Assembly (NCBI RefSeq): GCF_024171695.1
Contig: NZ_JAMTCF010000014.1
Span: 186,001-250,000, forward strand
Direction: 5' to 3'
Length of the DNA: 64,000 nucleotides
From: Actinosynnema pretiosum
GTDB taxonomy: Bacteria > Actinomycetota > Actinomycetes > Mycobacteriales > Pseudonocardiaceae
Numbering within the stretch: the first letter of the stretch is position 1; every line of letters begins with the position of its first letter. The position numbers and the translations under genes were made by a program. The notes below the pieces were generated by a model. The model did not search any database. It was not told the origin of the DNA and saw only the letters and a program-made list of their open reading frames with translations. This document shows, piece by piece, positions 7,280-16,154 of the stretch.

Positions 7280-8317
7280 GTGATCGCTGACTCGTCGTCG
7301 AATCCGCCACCGTCCGGACACACGCTTTTCGACCGGAAGCAGACGGTCCGGGTGGACGACCCCGGCGATCTCATCGCCACCATCCCGTACCTGATCGGGT
7401 ACTTCCCCCACGACGCACTGGTGATCAACTTCGTCCGCGACGGCGTCATCATCAAAACCCTGTGCTGCAACAGTATCTCCGACGTCGCCGCCGAACCGGC
7501 ATCGACCGGGGAACTTCTCGACACCCTGATTGGTCACGCCGAGGGCGAGGCCATCCTGATCCTGGTCGCGACCCAGCATCAGCACCACGATGACGCCCCA
7601 CCTCATGCCGCATTGATCAACGCGATCGCGCGGAGGTTCGCCGAACTGGGCGTCGACGTCGCGGCCTTCTGGACGACCGGCATCGCCGAGGGCGCCCGAT
7701 GGGGCAACTACCACGATCCCTCCCGGACCGGCACCGTCGCCGACCCCGCGTGCTCCCTGGCAGCGGCTGCCACAGCGATACAGGGCCAGCGGACCTTCGC
7801 CAGCCGAGCCGAGCTCGTCGCGACGTTGGAGCCAGCACCCCAGGAGGTTCTGCACCGCTGCGAAATGCTGCTTTTCGGCTTTGCCGCCGCCGGGCGTCCT
7901 GCGGCTTCGGACGCTTACCGCCTGGTCGCTGATCACGTCACCCGTGCCGGCCTGCGCACCGAGGCGTTGACCGACACCGAGGTCGCGCAACTGGTATACG
8001 TCCTCGGTGACCTGGAAGTCCACAGTGCCTGCCTCGGGTTCGCAGTCACCGACCAGGCGGCCGCAGCCGAACGGCTGTGGACGGAGCTGACCCGGCAGTC
8101 GCCTGTCCCCGAACGCGCACAACCGGCCGTGTTACTGGCCGTGTCGGCCTACCTGCGCGGCGACGGAGTCCTGAGCAGCGTGGCACTGGATCACGCGCAG
8201 GCGGCGGCTCCCGACCATCGTCTCGCCCGATTGATCCGTCAAGCCCTCGACACCGGACTTCCGCCGGAGAGGTTGCGTTCGTTGGTCGAGCAGGCCCTGG
8301 CCACCGACCCGGAATAG
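7280..8317 (+). CDS. DUF4192 domain protein, 345 aa
   Basis: GTG 7280 has GAGGAG seven bases upstream. The N-terminal half has the DUF4192 signature: DDPGDLIATIPYLIGYFPHD followed by ALVINFVRDG, then ILILVATQ and VDVAAFWTTG...RWGNYHD. The C-terminus shows LLAVSAYLRGDGVLSSVAL and a helical tail, also typical. DUF4192 is widespread in actinobacterial chromosomes and plasmids, but its function is unknown. Full length. Monocistronic between a terminator and a 174-bp gap. Ends in TAG. Confidence 0.9.
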   Translation: MIADSSSNPPPSGHTLFDRKQTVRVDDPGDLIATIPYLIGYFPHDALVINFVRDGVIIKTLCCNSISDVAAEPASTGELLDTLIGHAEGEAILILVATQHQHHDDAPPHAALINAIARRFAELGVDVAAFWTTGIAEGARWGNYHDPSRTGTVADPACSLAAAATAIQGQRTFASRAELVATLEPAPQEVLHRCEMLLFGFAAAGRPAASDAYRLVADHVTRAGLRTEALTDTEVAQLVYVLGDLEVHSACLGFAVTDQAAAAERLWTELTRQSPVPERAQPAVLLAVSAYLRGDGVLSSVALDHAQAAAPDHRLARLIRQALDTGLPPERLRSLVEQALATDPE

Positions 8318-8491
8318 AGCCAAGGCACCCACACCTGACCCGAATCCAGTCTGCGACCACCCGATCGGCCTGCCACGCCTTGGCCGCTGGCCGAGTCCGC
8401 GCAGTTCGGTGCTTCCGGCAGTCCTGTACGCCTACACCATCGTCCGCCGGCCGCTTCCCGCCTACCGCCGCCTTACCCGCCAGGAGGTGCC

Positions 8492-9037
8492 GTGTCGACC
8501 GCCGCCGCGCTGCGTCCGACCACCCGACCACGCTGGATCACCCCGTACGACGCCAGCCGTTGCTATCTGCTCCCCAACGACGTCGAGTGCAACATCCCGC
8601 GCCTGGGCGCGGCCGGCGAGTGCGGCGCCTGGGACTGGGCCCGCGGCCACCTGGTCGAGCTGCACTTCCGGCTCGGCGGCGCGCCGTTGGCCCTGCACTA
8701 CCGCGAACTGGTGGCCCGTCACCCGCACGACGCCCTCGGCGTCGCGCCGCACCTGCCGGTCGGCGTCGAGGTCACTGCCCGACTGCATACTCGCGAGAAC
8801 CGGCTGGTCACTGTTGTCTCCCGCGTCGAGTCTGCTCCCTACGGACCGCGCGGCGACCACTGGCAGGTCACGGTCGACGGCGAGATCCCCACCGATGCCG
8901 ACGACCCGGCCTTGCACGGCGAGCATCGCTACCCACCGTCGCTGCCGTTCCTGGCTTTTCTGGTCGATCTGCACCTGCAACGCACCTCGCCGCGCCCATC
9001 CGCGCTGGCAATCACGCTGCGTAACCACTCTTCGTGA
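8492..9037 (+). CDS. Hypothetical protein, 181 aa
   Basis: GTG 8492 has AGGAGG at a good distance (8481). The sequence has an aromatic-rich N-terminus (WITPYDASRCYLLPNDVECNI), a GAWDWARGHLVELHF segment and a C-terminus PFLAFLVDLHLQ. The alternating hydrophobic pattern suggests a beta-rich cytosolic protein. No motif recognised. Its TGA overlaps the next GTG. Confidence 0.75.
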   Translation: MSTAAALRPTTRPRWITPYDASRCYLLPNDVECNIPRLGAAGECGAWDWARGHLVELHFRLGGAPLALHYRELVARHPHDALGVAPHLPVGVEVTARLHTRENRLVTVVSRVESAPYGPRGDHWQVTVDGEIPTDADDPALHGEHRYPPSLPFLAFLVDLHLQRTSPRPSALAITLRNHSS

Positions 9038-9229
9038 CCGACTCCTCACCCTCGAACTCGGAGCCGTCATGTCCCCGTACCGACACCGTGCCCCTGCCCG
9101 AAGTCGCCCACCGACCACACCGTCACCGGCGAGCCGCAGCCCGTGGATCACGCCGCCGTCGACGACGCCCTGCTCGACCTGCGCCACCGACAGATGGTTC
9201 GCCGGGCGTGCCCTCCACAGGAGGGATGA
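9034..9229 (+). pseudogene. Possible degraded small gene
   Basis: GTG 9034 overlaps the previous stop, but its frame soon turns into Arg/Pro-rich nonsense. A different frame carries HTVTGEPQPVDHAAVDDALL, then DLRHRQMVRRACPPQEG, and stops at 9227-9229. The pieces together would give a protein of about 64 residues. Weak evidence; it may be two unrelated short frames. Confidence 0.3.
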
Positions 9230-9331
9230 ACCAGCCGCCCGCGATGTGCGACCACCGGCCGCCAAACGACCTGCGGTGAGCACCTGGATGGTCCTGCCTC
9301 GAAACCAGTAGTGCCCAGGAACGGAGCCCTG

Positions 9332-9479
9332 TCTGGTGGTGGTGCGTAGACGGGGACATGGAAGCAGGAACGCCGCCGCGCTCCAAGGGAGCCTTCGGCG
9401 TCGCTGCGCGAGCCTGCGCCCCCTTTCCGCGCGGTGGCGTTCCCGCTGGTGCCCCGCCCGTCCACGCACCACCACCAGA
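9332..9479. repeat. Large inverted repeat (element E5)
   Basis: TCTGGTGGTGGTGCGTAGAC at 9332 is matched by the inverse GTCCACGCACCACCACCAGA ending at 9479; inside lie a second pair (GAACGCCGCCGCGC / GCGCGGTGGCGTTC) and a loop. The next gene starts 12 bp later, so the element forms its 5' leader. Confidence 0.7.
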
Positions 9480-9490
9480 TGGGAGAACCC

Positions 9491-9877
9491 ATGCCTGTTT
9501 GCGGAAACCGCAGCCGTCATACCGACGGCAAGCCGGTCGTGCACGCCAGCGTTGACGCGGTGCGCGCCTGCTGCCTGGCCGACGAGGTCTGGGCGTGCCG
9601 ATGGCTGGTTGCCCGCTTCAACCACGAGGACGGCGAGGAGTACGTCGTCGAGTGCGGCGGGCTGTCCTGGCACCTGCCCGACGACCGCGGTCACACCTGC
9701 GAACACGGCCACGACCACATCTACGCTGACGTCCGCGAGCGCGAGGGCTGGGACTACGCCGCCGACCCGGACGAAGCTGGCCTGCTGGCCGGCCGCGGCG
9801 TCCACCCCGTGGCCATGAACGGCGGCGCCATCGAGATCAACTACCAGGCGATGCGCTACGCGGCCTCCCTGGCCTGA
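9491..9877 (+). CDS. Hypothetical Cys-containing protein, 128 aa
   Basis: ATG 9491 sits directly after GGGAGAACCC. It starts MPVCGNRSRHTDGKPVVHAS and contains RACCLADEVWACRWLV, an acidic centre, and HTCEHGHDHIYADV. Cysteines and histidines are spaced as in small metal-binding proteins. The C-terminus GGAIEINYQAMRYAASLA is helical. Function unknown. Confidence 0.75.
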   Translation: MPVCGNRSRHTDGKPVVHASVDAVRACCLADEVWACRWLVARFNHEDGEEYVVECGGLSWHLPDDRGHTCEHGHDHIYADVREREGWDYAADPDEAGLLAGRGVHPVAMNGGAIEINYQAMRYAASLA

Positions 9878-9976
9878 CCCGACACCCCAGCTCGACGGCC
9901 GGTGACCCACCACATGTCGGAGGGGCACCGGCCACCCTGTCGCGTCCTCACCGCCGACATCGGAAGGTCCCCGATC

Positions 9977-10324
9977 GTGAAGCCGACCAACTCCGCCGAC
10001 CCCGTGGAACTCACCTTCGTCGACGGCCGCCGCATCGCCGTCCACACGAGGGTCGCTGATCGGGTTCGCGGCATCGACGCCGACGGCGATCTGCTTGTCC
10101 CGCTGGGTGAGCCGGACAACCCGATCCACCACGACGACGGCACCGAGTACCTCATCGCCCTGACCCCGTGCTGCCACGCCAGCGGCAAGGGCTCGGCCAT
10201 GGCCGAGGGCGGCGTGGTCTGCCGCTCCTGCCACGACGAGGTCGACAGCAAGTACGCGGGTCCGGGCACCCTCGCTCTGGCCGTCACCGCCGTCATGGCC
10301 GAGCCGCCCAGCGCATCGGGGTGA
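9977..10324 (+). CDS. Hypothetical zinc-ribbon-like protein, 115 aa
   Basis: GTG 9977 with GGAAGG upstream (9962). The N-terminal part looks like a small beta domain (VELTFVDGRRIAVHTRVADR). The C-terminal part holds LTPCCHASGKG...VVCRSCHDEV, a four-cysteine cluster likely to bind zinc. It lies just upstream of the Crp gene. Function unknown. Confidence 0.7.
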   Translation: MKPTNSADPVELTFVDGRRIAVHTRVADRVRGIDADGDLLVPLGEPDNPIHHDDGTEYLIALTPCCHASGKGSAMAEGGVVCRSCHDEVDSKYAGPGTLALAVTAVMAEPPSASG

Positions 10325-10388
10325 CCACCGCATGCCGGATCACTGATCCGTACCCGCCCTCCACGCCCGGTCGACCCACCAGGAGTCC

Positions 10389-11048
10389 ATGATGTCCACT
10401 ACCGGCCTGTCCGCCGACAATCCGATCCTCTCCGCCCTGAACATCGTCGGCAAGGCCTCCGAGTTCCCCCGCGGTCACGTGATCTTCTCCGAAGGCGAGC
10501 CGGGCGACCGGCTCTACGTCATCCGGTCCGGCAAGGTGAAGATCAGTCGCACCACGCCCGGTGGCCGAGAACACCTACTGGCCCTGTTCGGCCCGTCCGA
10601 CATGTTCGGCGAGGTGTCGATCCACGACCCCGGCCCCCGCGGGTCCACCGCCACCACTGTGACCCAGGTGCAGGTGCTGAGCATCGACCGCCCTGCCCTG
10701 CGGCAGTGGATGGCCCACCGTCCGGAAATCTCCGAGCAGTTTCTGCGCGTCCTGGCGCGCAGGCTGCGCCGGACCAACTCGATGGTGAGCGGGATGATCC
10801 GCAATGATGTGCCTAGCCGGCTGGCCAAGGCGTTGCTGGAGCTGGCGGTGCGCTTCGGCAGCCAGGAGGCTGGGCTGCTGCGGGTCACCCATGACCTGAC
10901 CCAGGAGGAGCTCGCCCAGCTGATCGGAGCCTCGCGCGAGACGGTGAACAAGGCACTGGCCAACTTCACCCAGCGCGGCTGGCTGCACCTGGAGGGCAGG
11001 AGCGTGCTGATCCTGGACCCGGACCGCCTGGCCCGCCGGGCGAGCTGA
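10389..11048 (+). CDS. Crp/Fnr-family regulator (GlxR/Rv3676-like), 219 aa
   Basis: The cyclic-nucleotide domain has [20 protein letters not shown] (about 71-90), holding the FGE and R-x-S phosphate-binding residues. The dimer helix contains [20 protein letters not shown]. The C-terminal winged helix is [20 protein letters not shown] (about 170-189). Length and motifs match actinobacterial housekeeping Crp proteins closely, so this is an extra Crp copy carried by the element. It should bind cAMP and a palindrome of the TGTGA-N6-TCACA type. RBS CAGGAG. Whether it controls host or element genes is unknown. Confidence 0.93.
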   Translation: MMSTTGLSADNPILSALNIVGKASEFPRGHVIFSEGEPGDRLYVIRSGKVKISRTTPGGREHLLALFGPSDMFGEVSIHDPGPRGSTATTVTQVQVLSIDRPALRQWMAHRPEISEQFLRVLARRLRRTNSMVSGMIRNDVPSRLAKALLELAVRFGSQEAGLLRVTHDLTQEELAQLIGASRETVNKALANFTQRGWLHLEGRSVLILDPDRLARRAS

Positions 11049-11284
11049 CCGGCCACGCACAGCTGCAGCAGCACCAGCGGGACCCCGGTATGGCCCTCAC
11101 CCGACTCCCGGGCTCCCCCGAGCAGCACGGGCTCGGCCGAGTCAGGAATGTGCCAGCGAGGCCTTCGACCGGCTCGCGCGACACCGCGGCAACTCCCGGA
11201 CGAAGCCCCGACATGGGGCGTTCGCCCCCTCAGCCCTGGTGCTCCGGGCTGACCCCGAACAACATCACCTCTGGGGAGTTCGTC

Positions 11285-12766
11285 ATGTCTACCGTCCACA
11301 CCGTGTCCCTGCGTGGCCTGACCGGCCAGGTGTCCACCCTCACCGTCACTGCCGACGATGGCCCGCCCGAAATCCTGCTCACCGGCGGCAACGGCCGCAG
11401 CCAGCGCGAGCTGCGCGACCGAGTGCACGCAGCCCTGGCCAACTCCGGCCAGCCGAACCGGAGCCGGCACATCGAGGTGCACCTGGGCCCATCGGAGGCC
11501 GCGCCCCAGGCCGCCGCCGTGGCCGTCGCGGCGCTCTGCGTCATCCTGGGCGTCCGTGCGCGGCGGCTAGCCGGCACCGCGGTGCTCGGCGAGGTCGGTC
11601 TGGACGGCAGCCTGCGCCCCACCTGCGGCGTGCTGCCCGCGGTGCAGGCCGTGCGCGCGCACGGCCTGCACCGGGTGATCGTGCCCGCCGACGCCCTGGG
11701 CCAAGCCGTGCTCGTCGACGGCGTCGAGGTGCTCGGCGCGCGCACCCTGAGCGAGGTGGCCGACTGGCTGCGCGGCACCGACACAGCCCTGCACCGGCCC
11801 GGCGTGCCCACCGGGTTGGTCGCCGAGACCCCACAGCCGCCGTGGCGGGCGCTGACCACCCCGGTGCTGCAGGCGGTGGAAGTCGCTGCCGCTGGCGGGC
11901 ACCACCTACTGCTCGACGCCGTCGAGGGCTCGGGCACGTTGCTGGTCGCGCAGTGGCTGCATCAGTTGCTGCCCGACCTGACCCCCGACCAGCAGCTCCA
12001 GCTCGCCGCGATCCGGTCGTTGACCGGCCCGCGCGAGGACGGCGCGATCCTGACTGCTACAGCGCCGATGGTGACCGCCCACCACAGCGACTCGCTCGCC
12101 ACCCTGGTCGGCGGCAGCGTGCCCGGCGCGGTCAGCCGCGCCCACCACGGCGTGCTGGTGGCCTGCGACCTTGACCGGTTCGCACCCCTCGCGCTCGAGA
12201 CGTTGCGCCGGGCACTGCTGGACCGGCAAGTCCGGTTGGCCCACGGCGGGCACGAGTTGCGCTACCCGGCCCTCGGCCAGCTGTTCGCCACCTGCGTTCG
12301 CACCCCTGGGCTGCGGACCCTGCTTGCCCCGGTGCTGCTGGACACCCTGGACATCCGGCTCCGGCTCGCCTCCCCCCGGGCTGTGATGCTCCCGCCCGAG
12401 GACGATCGGGACCGGATCGGGCGCGTCCGCGCCCAAGCCCGCGCCCGTGTCCTGCGCGCACGGGCCCGCGCCGCGACCCGCTGGAGTCAGGCCGCGTCCG
12501 GCTCCGACACCGTGTTCACCAACGCGACCGTGCCCGAGGAGGTACTGCACTCCCGGCCGTTGCCCGCTGCGGTGGACGCCCCGATCCACCACGCCCTGCG
12601 GATCGGGGCATTGTCCCACCGCGGCGCTGGTGCCGTGCTGCGGATGGCCTGGACTGCGGCCGACCTCGACGGCCTCACCCCGCCAGCGCGCCGCCACATC
12701 GAGCAGGCGCTGGCGCTGCGGCGGACGACTCCCACGCAGTCCGCGACCGTTCCGGAGGTGCGGTGA
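11285..12766 (+). CDS. ComM/YifB-like Mg-chelatase family protein with degenerate ATPase site, 493 aa
   Basis: The N-terminal S5-like ChlI domain shows GTAVLGEVGLDGSLRPTCGV and a VIVPADALGQAVLV block. The AAA part follows ComM order: LLLDAVEGSGTLLVA where a P-loop LLL-GPPGSGKT is expected (about 208-222), AHHSDSLATLVGG (usually APHHS), then RAHHGVLVACDL in place of HNGVLFLDEL. The P-loop lysine and the Walker B acidic pair are lost. The usual NPCPCG is absent, but the C-terminal helical domain (LTPPARRHIEQALALRR) remains. Normal length (~500). Probably an inactive, structural or repurposed ComM paralogue. It overlaps the next gene. Confidence 0.85.
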   Translation: MSTVHTVSLRGLTGQVSTLTVTADDGPPEILLTGGNGRSQRELRDRVHAALANSGQPNRSRHIEVHLGPSEAAPQAAAVAVAALCVILGVRARRLAGTAVLGEVGLDGSLRPTCGVLPAVQAVRAHGLHRVIVPADALGQAVLVDGVEVLGARTLSEVADWLRGTDTALHRPGVPTGLVAETPQPPWRALTTPVLQAVEVAAAGGHHLLLDAVEGSGTLLVAQWLHQLLPDLTPDQQLQLAAIRSLTGPREDGAILTATAPMVTAHHSDSLATLVGGSVPGAVSRAHHGVLVACDLDRFAPLALETLRRALLDRQVRLAHGGHELRYPALGQLFATCVRTPGLRTLLAPVLLDTLDIRLRLASPRAVMLPPEDDRDRIGRVRAQARARVLRARARAATRWSQAASGSDTVFTNATVPEEVLHSRPLPAAVDAPIHHALRIGALSHRGAGAVLRMAWTAADLDGLTPPARRHIEQALALRRTTPTQSATVPEVR

Positions 12767-13323
12767 TGCCCGGCCCGGTGTCCGCGTTCGTCCCGCCCTA
12801 CCGGGAGCTGCACGTGCGCGATGTCGGCGACCTGGGCAACGCGTTGATCGGCAGTGGTCTGCGCCGCGAGTTCGAACAGCAGGTCCGCGCCCGGCTGCCC
12901 GAGCTGATGATGAAGGGCATCACCCGCTGCTGGACCGACTGGTCGCAGGTCTGGGTGGTGCAGTGCGGTGGAGACACGCGCAACAACCGCGTCGTGCTCG
13001 CCGGGCGACAACCGCAGACCACGGTCGAGATCACCCTGCCCTACCTGCACTACTACCAGGTGCGCACCCCGCTGTCGGACAGCGACCGGATGTTGACCGC
13101 GCTGCAAGCCGCTTACCCGCCCGGCACGCCCACCCGTGCGCTGGCCGACGCCCTCGTCGGTGTACTCACCGTCTGGGCGCATCACCGGCGCGAACACCAC
13201 ACCGGGGTGCCACTGGCCCAGATCGACCGGGCGATAGCCGAACCGCTGCGACCGCTGTTGGCCACCTGGCTGTACGGCGACGAGATCACCGACACCGACG
13301 ACGCGCAGTGGCGGCTGCGCTGA
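12766..13323 (+). CDS. Hypothetical protein, 185 aa, coupled to the ComM-like gene
   Basis: ATG 12766 shares a base with the upstream TGA, with GGAGG eight bases before it (GTG 12763 is an alternative). The sequence has AFVPPYRELHVRDVGDLGN, then CWTDWSQVWVVQCGGDTRNN and a helical C-terminal half with HHRREHHTGV. No family recognised. Tight coupling suggests it works with the ComM-like protein. Confidence 0.75.
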   Translation: MPGPVSAFVPPYRELHVRDVGDLGNALIGSGLRREFEQQVRARLPELMMKGITRCWTDWSQVWVVQCGGDTRNNRVVLAGRQPQTTVEITLPYLHYYQVRTPLSDSDRMLTALQAAYPPGTPTRALADALVGVLTVWAHHRREHHTGVPLAQIDRAIAEPLRPLLATWLYGDEITDTDDAQWRLR

Positions 13324-13513
13324 CGCTGCGACAACACCCACCAGCGCGGATGACGGACGGCTCTTGGGCGGTGGGGCGGTGGCACTCTGCGCTGGCACAC
13401 GCACGTGCGCCCACCACCCACAACCGCCCGGCCTCGACCGGCCTGGGTTGGTCGAACCCGACGCCCCCGACAACCACGGTGCCGGATCCGGTGCCGAAAG
13501 GACATGAAACCCC

Positions 13514-14005
13514 ATGCAGGAGATCCGGGCACTGGCCGCGCCGGGCATCGCCGCCGATGCCGCCCCTGCCGCCCTGGTCGCTCGACCCTGCCGACCGCGC
13601 CCTCCCCCGCCCCCGCTCGGCGACCTCGTCCGCGCGGCGGCGGCCAACTGGCCCGACCGCCCCGCCGCCGTTGCCACCCTCATCGGCATTCCCCTCACCC
13701 CGGTCCTGGAGCGTGAGGCCCGGGAGGAAGCCGCAGGGGAGGCGATCACCGTCACCGTCGACGGCGTGTTCGGCAGTGACACCGTCGAGTACACGGCCAT
13801 GCTGTTGATCACCGTATGCATCCGCAACCACGGCGTCGACGGCGCGCCAGCCCTTCCCAGCCGGGCCGAGTTCCTGGTCGGGCAGATCCATACCTCGGCC
13901 GAGATCCTGGAGACCTCTGGAGTGGATCTGCCCGACCAGAGCCACACCGTAGCCCAGCTGCGCGCCTATGCCCACACCCTCCACCCACAAGGATGGGACA
14001 CGTGA
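13514..14005 (+). CDS. Hypothetical protein, 163 aa
   Basis: ATG 13514 with GAAAGGACATG upstream. A Pro-rich stretch (RPCRPRPPPPPLGDLV) precedes a helical region and a beta-helix C-terminus (TVTVDGVFGSDTVEYTAMLL, AEFLVGQIHTSAEILETSGV). The 190-bp gap before it contains a weak GGGCGGTGGGGC.../...CACAACCGCCC inverted repeat. Function unknown. Confidence 0.7.
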   Translation: MQEIRALAAPGIAADAAPAALVARPCRPRPPPPPLGDLVRAAAANWPDRPAAVATLIGIPLTPVLEREAREEAAGEAITVTVDGVFGSDTVEYTAMLLITVCIRNHGVDGAPALPSRAEFLVGQIHTSAEILETSGVDLPDQSHTVAQLRAYAHTLHPQGWDT

Positions 14006-14129
14006 CCGCCCGCGCCGCGTTAGGGGTGAACGGCACCGGCTCTCCCCGCGTCCCCACCCCGGCACCCCAGCGGTGGCCCGACTGCGGCACGCGGCCCACG
14101 GCTGCGCGCGACGCCCGCCAGGCGGGTGC

Positions 14130-14699
14130 ATGACAACCGTGGACGCGCACACCGTGCCTCTCGACGTCCCCGACCAGCCCTTCGGAAGCGCCATCTGCCA
14201 TGTCTCGCAGAGCGTCGCAGTCAAGTTCGACATCCTCGGGCGCTACCTGTTCCACGGCCTGGACATGGTCCATGTCCGGATCCGCTCCATGACCGGTCTG
14301 TAGGGCGTGGTGGGAGAAACCCTACGGGTGCGATGGGGTGCCCTCGACGACATCACCACCAGCGGCCGGGAGATCACACCGGTGGACCTCACCCCCACCG
14401 CAACTGCGACAACTGGCACCACACCAGCCTCGCCCCCTGGCCCGAACCGACGCCCACGGCCCGATCACCGACCGCAACGTACTCGAACTGCTGTGGCTGG
14501 GCTCCTGCATCACCACAGCCAAACACGCCCCCGTTCGCCGGGCCGACCGGCGCACCTCGCTCGCCGACAGGCGAGCGGCACTGAGCCTGTCCCTCGGCAC
14601 CCCGCCCGAGCACATCGACGAACTCGGCTACACCAGCGCGCAGTGGATGCGCGCCACCCGCCCGACCAGTTACCCGTCCACAAGGGGCCTACACCATGA
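14130..14699 (+). pseudogene. Hypothetical gene with in-frame TAG and frameshift
   Basis: ATG 14130 (RBS GGCGGG) encodes 57 residues ending RIRSMTGL, then TAG 14301-14303. The same frame continues GVVGETLRVRWGALDDITTS to about 14390. From there a neighbouring frame carries TDRNVLELLWLGSCITTAKH and PPEHIDELGYTSAQWMRA. The original frame regains a TGA at 14697-14699 that overlaps the next ATG (ATGA), as an intact operon member would. I infer one ~190-codon gene with an amber stop and compensating indels. Unknown function. Confidence 0.55.
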
Positions 14700-15334
14700 C
14701 CACCCGCACCGCGCCCGGCCGCGACAGCACAATCGACCTGCCGGGCTCCGAGGTGAACACCGCCACGAACGTCCTGTTCAGCCACGGATTCGGCAGGGTC
14801 TTCGCGTCCGTCGGTGCATCCTTCGACAGCATGCAGTGGGCCGAGGAGGAGATCGAGACCGCCCGCCACCAGCACCCGGCACACGCCGACCGGATCCACC
14901 ACAGCTTCCTGCTGCTGTTGGCCAACCCGGACCTCACGCGGCTGGCCGACAGCGAGACGGTCTACCGCGCGCACTGCCGCGAACTGCTCGACCGGGTCGC
15001 GGCCGGCGCCGATACCCGACCGGGCACCGCGGCCGAGGTGTGCTGCGCGCTGCTGCACACCAGCCTGCTGGCACCGCTGACCTCGGCGGCCACGGGCCTG
15101 TGCCTGCGGATGTGGCAGGCCGCGGGCCTGCCGGAAATCCCAGGATTCACCGAGGCCGGTCGCTACCACGAGGCCCTGGAAAGCTCGCTCATCGACGAGC
15201 ACGAGCAGTTCGCCCGCCGCAAGCTCACCGTTCCCGGCCGCCACCTCAGGGCCATCAAGTGCAACGGACGCCACAACAACCAGGACGTCGACTGCGTCTA
15301 CTCGCCGACCGGCCAGCTCGCCATCGAGCTCTGA
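14696..15334 (+). CDS. Hypothetical helical protein, 212 aa
   Basis: ATG 14696 overlaps the stop of the broken gene before it. Mostly alpha-helical (SMQWAEEEIETARHQHPAHA; TRLADSETVYRAHCRELLDR; ALESSLIDEHEQFARRKL), with several cysteines in the middle (EVCCALLHTS, GLCLRMWQ) and a C-terminal AIKCNGRHNNQDVDCVY. No family recognised. It is followed by the first copy of the structured R element. Confidence 0.75.
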   Translation: MTTRTAPGRDSTIDLPGSEVNTATNVLFSHGFGRVFASVGASFDSMQWAEEEIETARHQHPAHADRIHHSFLLLLANPDLTRLADSETVYRAHCRELLDRVAAGADTRPGTAAEVCCALLHTSLLAPLTSAATGLCLRMWQAAGLPEIPGFTEAGRYHEALESSLIDEHEQFARRKLTVPGRHLRAIKCNGRHNNQDVDCVYSPTGQLAIEL

Positions 15335-15409
15335 GCACGAGGCCGACGGCGACGCCTGTCGGGAGGGCGGTGGGGTCGGTGGAGGGAGAGCCGTGGAGCG
15401 GGCGCGGCC

Positions 15410-15552
15410 GGGGCTGTCGCTCCGCGCGAAGCCGATCAGACCGCGCCGGGTCCGCGGCGATGAACCCAGCCCGAAAAGCATGGGCTGGAACCCCCGCCGC
15501 CCCCTTCGGGGCCCGGCCACGGCCTGATGTCCGGCACGCGGAGCGACAGCCC
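15410..15552. ncRNA. Structured repeat element R1 (three-tier stem), candidate RNA or DNA motif
   Basis: The outer stem GGGGCTGTCGCTCCGCG (15410-15426) pairs with CGCGGAGCGACAGCCC (15537-15552). A middle arm GATCAG/CTGATG and an inner core follow: GTCCGCGGCGATGAACCC, hairpin CCAGCCC-loop-GGGCTGG, then GAACCCCCGCCG and hairpin CCCCTTCGGGG. A second copy at 34630-34773 keeps the core, but the stem bases change in pairs. It precedes the DUF4326 gene. Strand and function are undetermined; it may be a transcribed leader RNA or a DNA structure. Confidence 0.65.
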
Positions 15553-15626
15553 TCTCAAAGCCGGACCCGCCCGGTGAGCGTTTGCCCGGCGGGCGAGGTC
15601 GAGCCCGCACGGTAAAGGAGCACGAG

Positions 15627-15953
15627 TTGGCACATCCGCTGGTCGTCCACCAGAGGTACGCCCGGTACGACGTCTACATCGGCCGGGGATCGAAGTGGGG
15701 CAACCCCTTCGTCATCGGCATCGACGGTACCCGCGACGAGGTCTGCGATCTCTACGAGCAGTGGTTGCCCGACCAACCGGAGTTGATGGCCGCGCTCGGC
15801 GAGTTGGCCGAGAAGACCCTCGGGTGCTCCTGCGCACCGGACCGTTGCCACGGCGACTTCCTCGCGCACTTAGCGGCCCGCGTGCCCGTTCCCAGCCCGT
15901 GGGGAGATGCGGTTCCCGCCGATGGGCTCACTGCGGCCATGGCACCGTTCTGA
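15627..15953 (+). CDS. DUF4326 domain protein, 108 aa
   Basis: The start is TTG 15627 with AAAGGAG seven bases upstream; earlier in-frame starts lack an RBS. The sequence has the DUF4326 order: VVHQRYARYDVYIGRGSKWG, NPFVIG, a helix with LYEQWLPDQPELMAALGELA, then LGCSCAPDRCHGDFLAHLA. The C-CAP--CHGD-LA ending may bind metal. The family is common in phages and plasmids, with unknown function. R1 forms its upstream region. Confidence 0.9.
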   Translation: MAHPLVVHQRYARYDVYIGRGSKWGNPFVIGIDGTRDEVCDLYEQWLPDQPELMAALGELAEKTLGCSCAPDRCHGDFLAHLAARVPVPSPWGDAVPADGLTAAMAPF

Positions 15954-16154
15954 CCCGTTCGTCGCGGCGGTGGGCCGGATGTCTCGGCCTACCGCGTCCG
16001 GCGCGCGATGTCGGCTCCCGACGCGGTCACGACGCTCGTCACTAGGCAGAACTTCTGTTGTCCGACGCCAGCTTGATCACTGCCGCTGCGATCGGACCTA
16101 CCGATGGCAGCACTCCGGTCTCCGGGCCGTCCCATGTCACCCCTGACCATCTAA

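Noticed and set aside
8462-10333. 623-residue minus-strand frame spanning several plus-strand genes
   Set aside because: It crosses a large inverted repeat and four plus-strand genes that each have their own RBS; no recognisable protein.
12487-13947. 486-residue minus-strand frame
   Set aside because: Overlaps the ComM-like gene and its partner in antisense; composition typical of a shadow frame.
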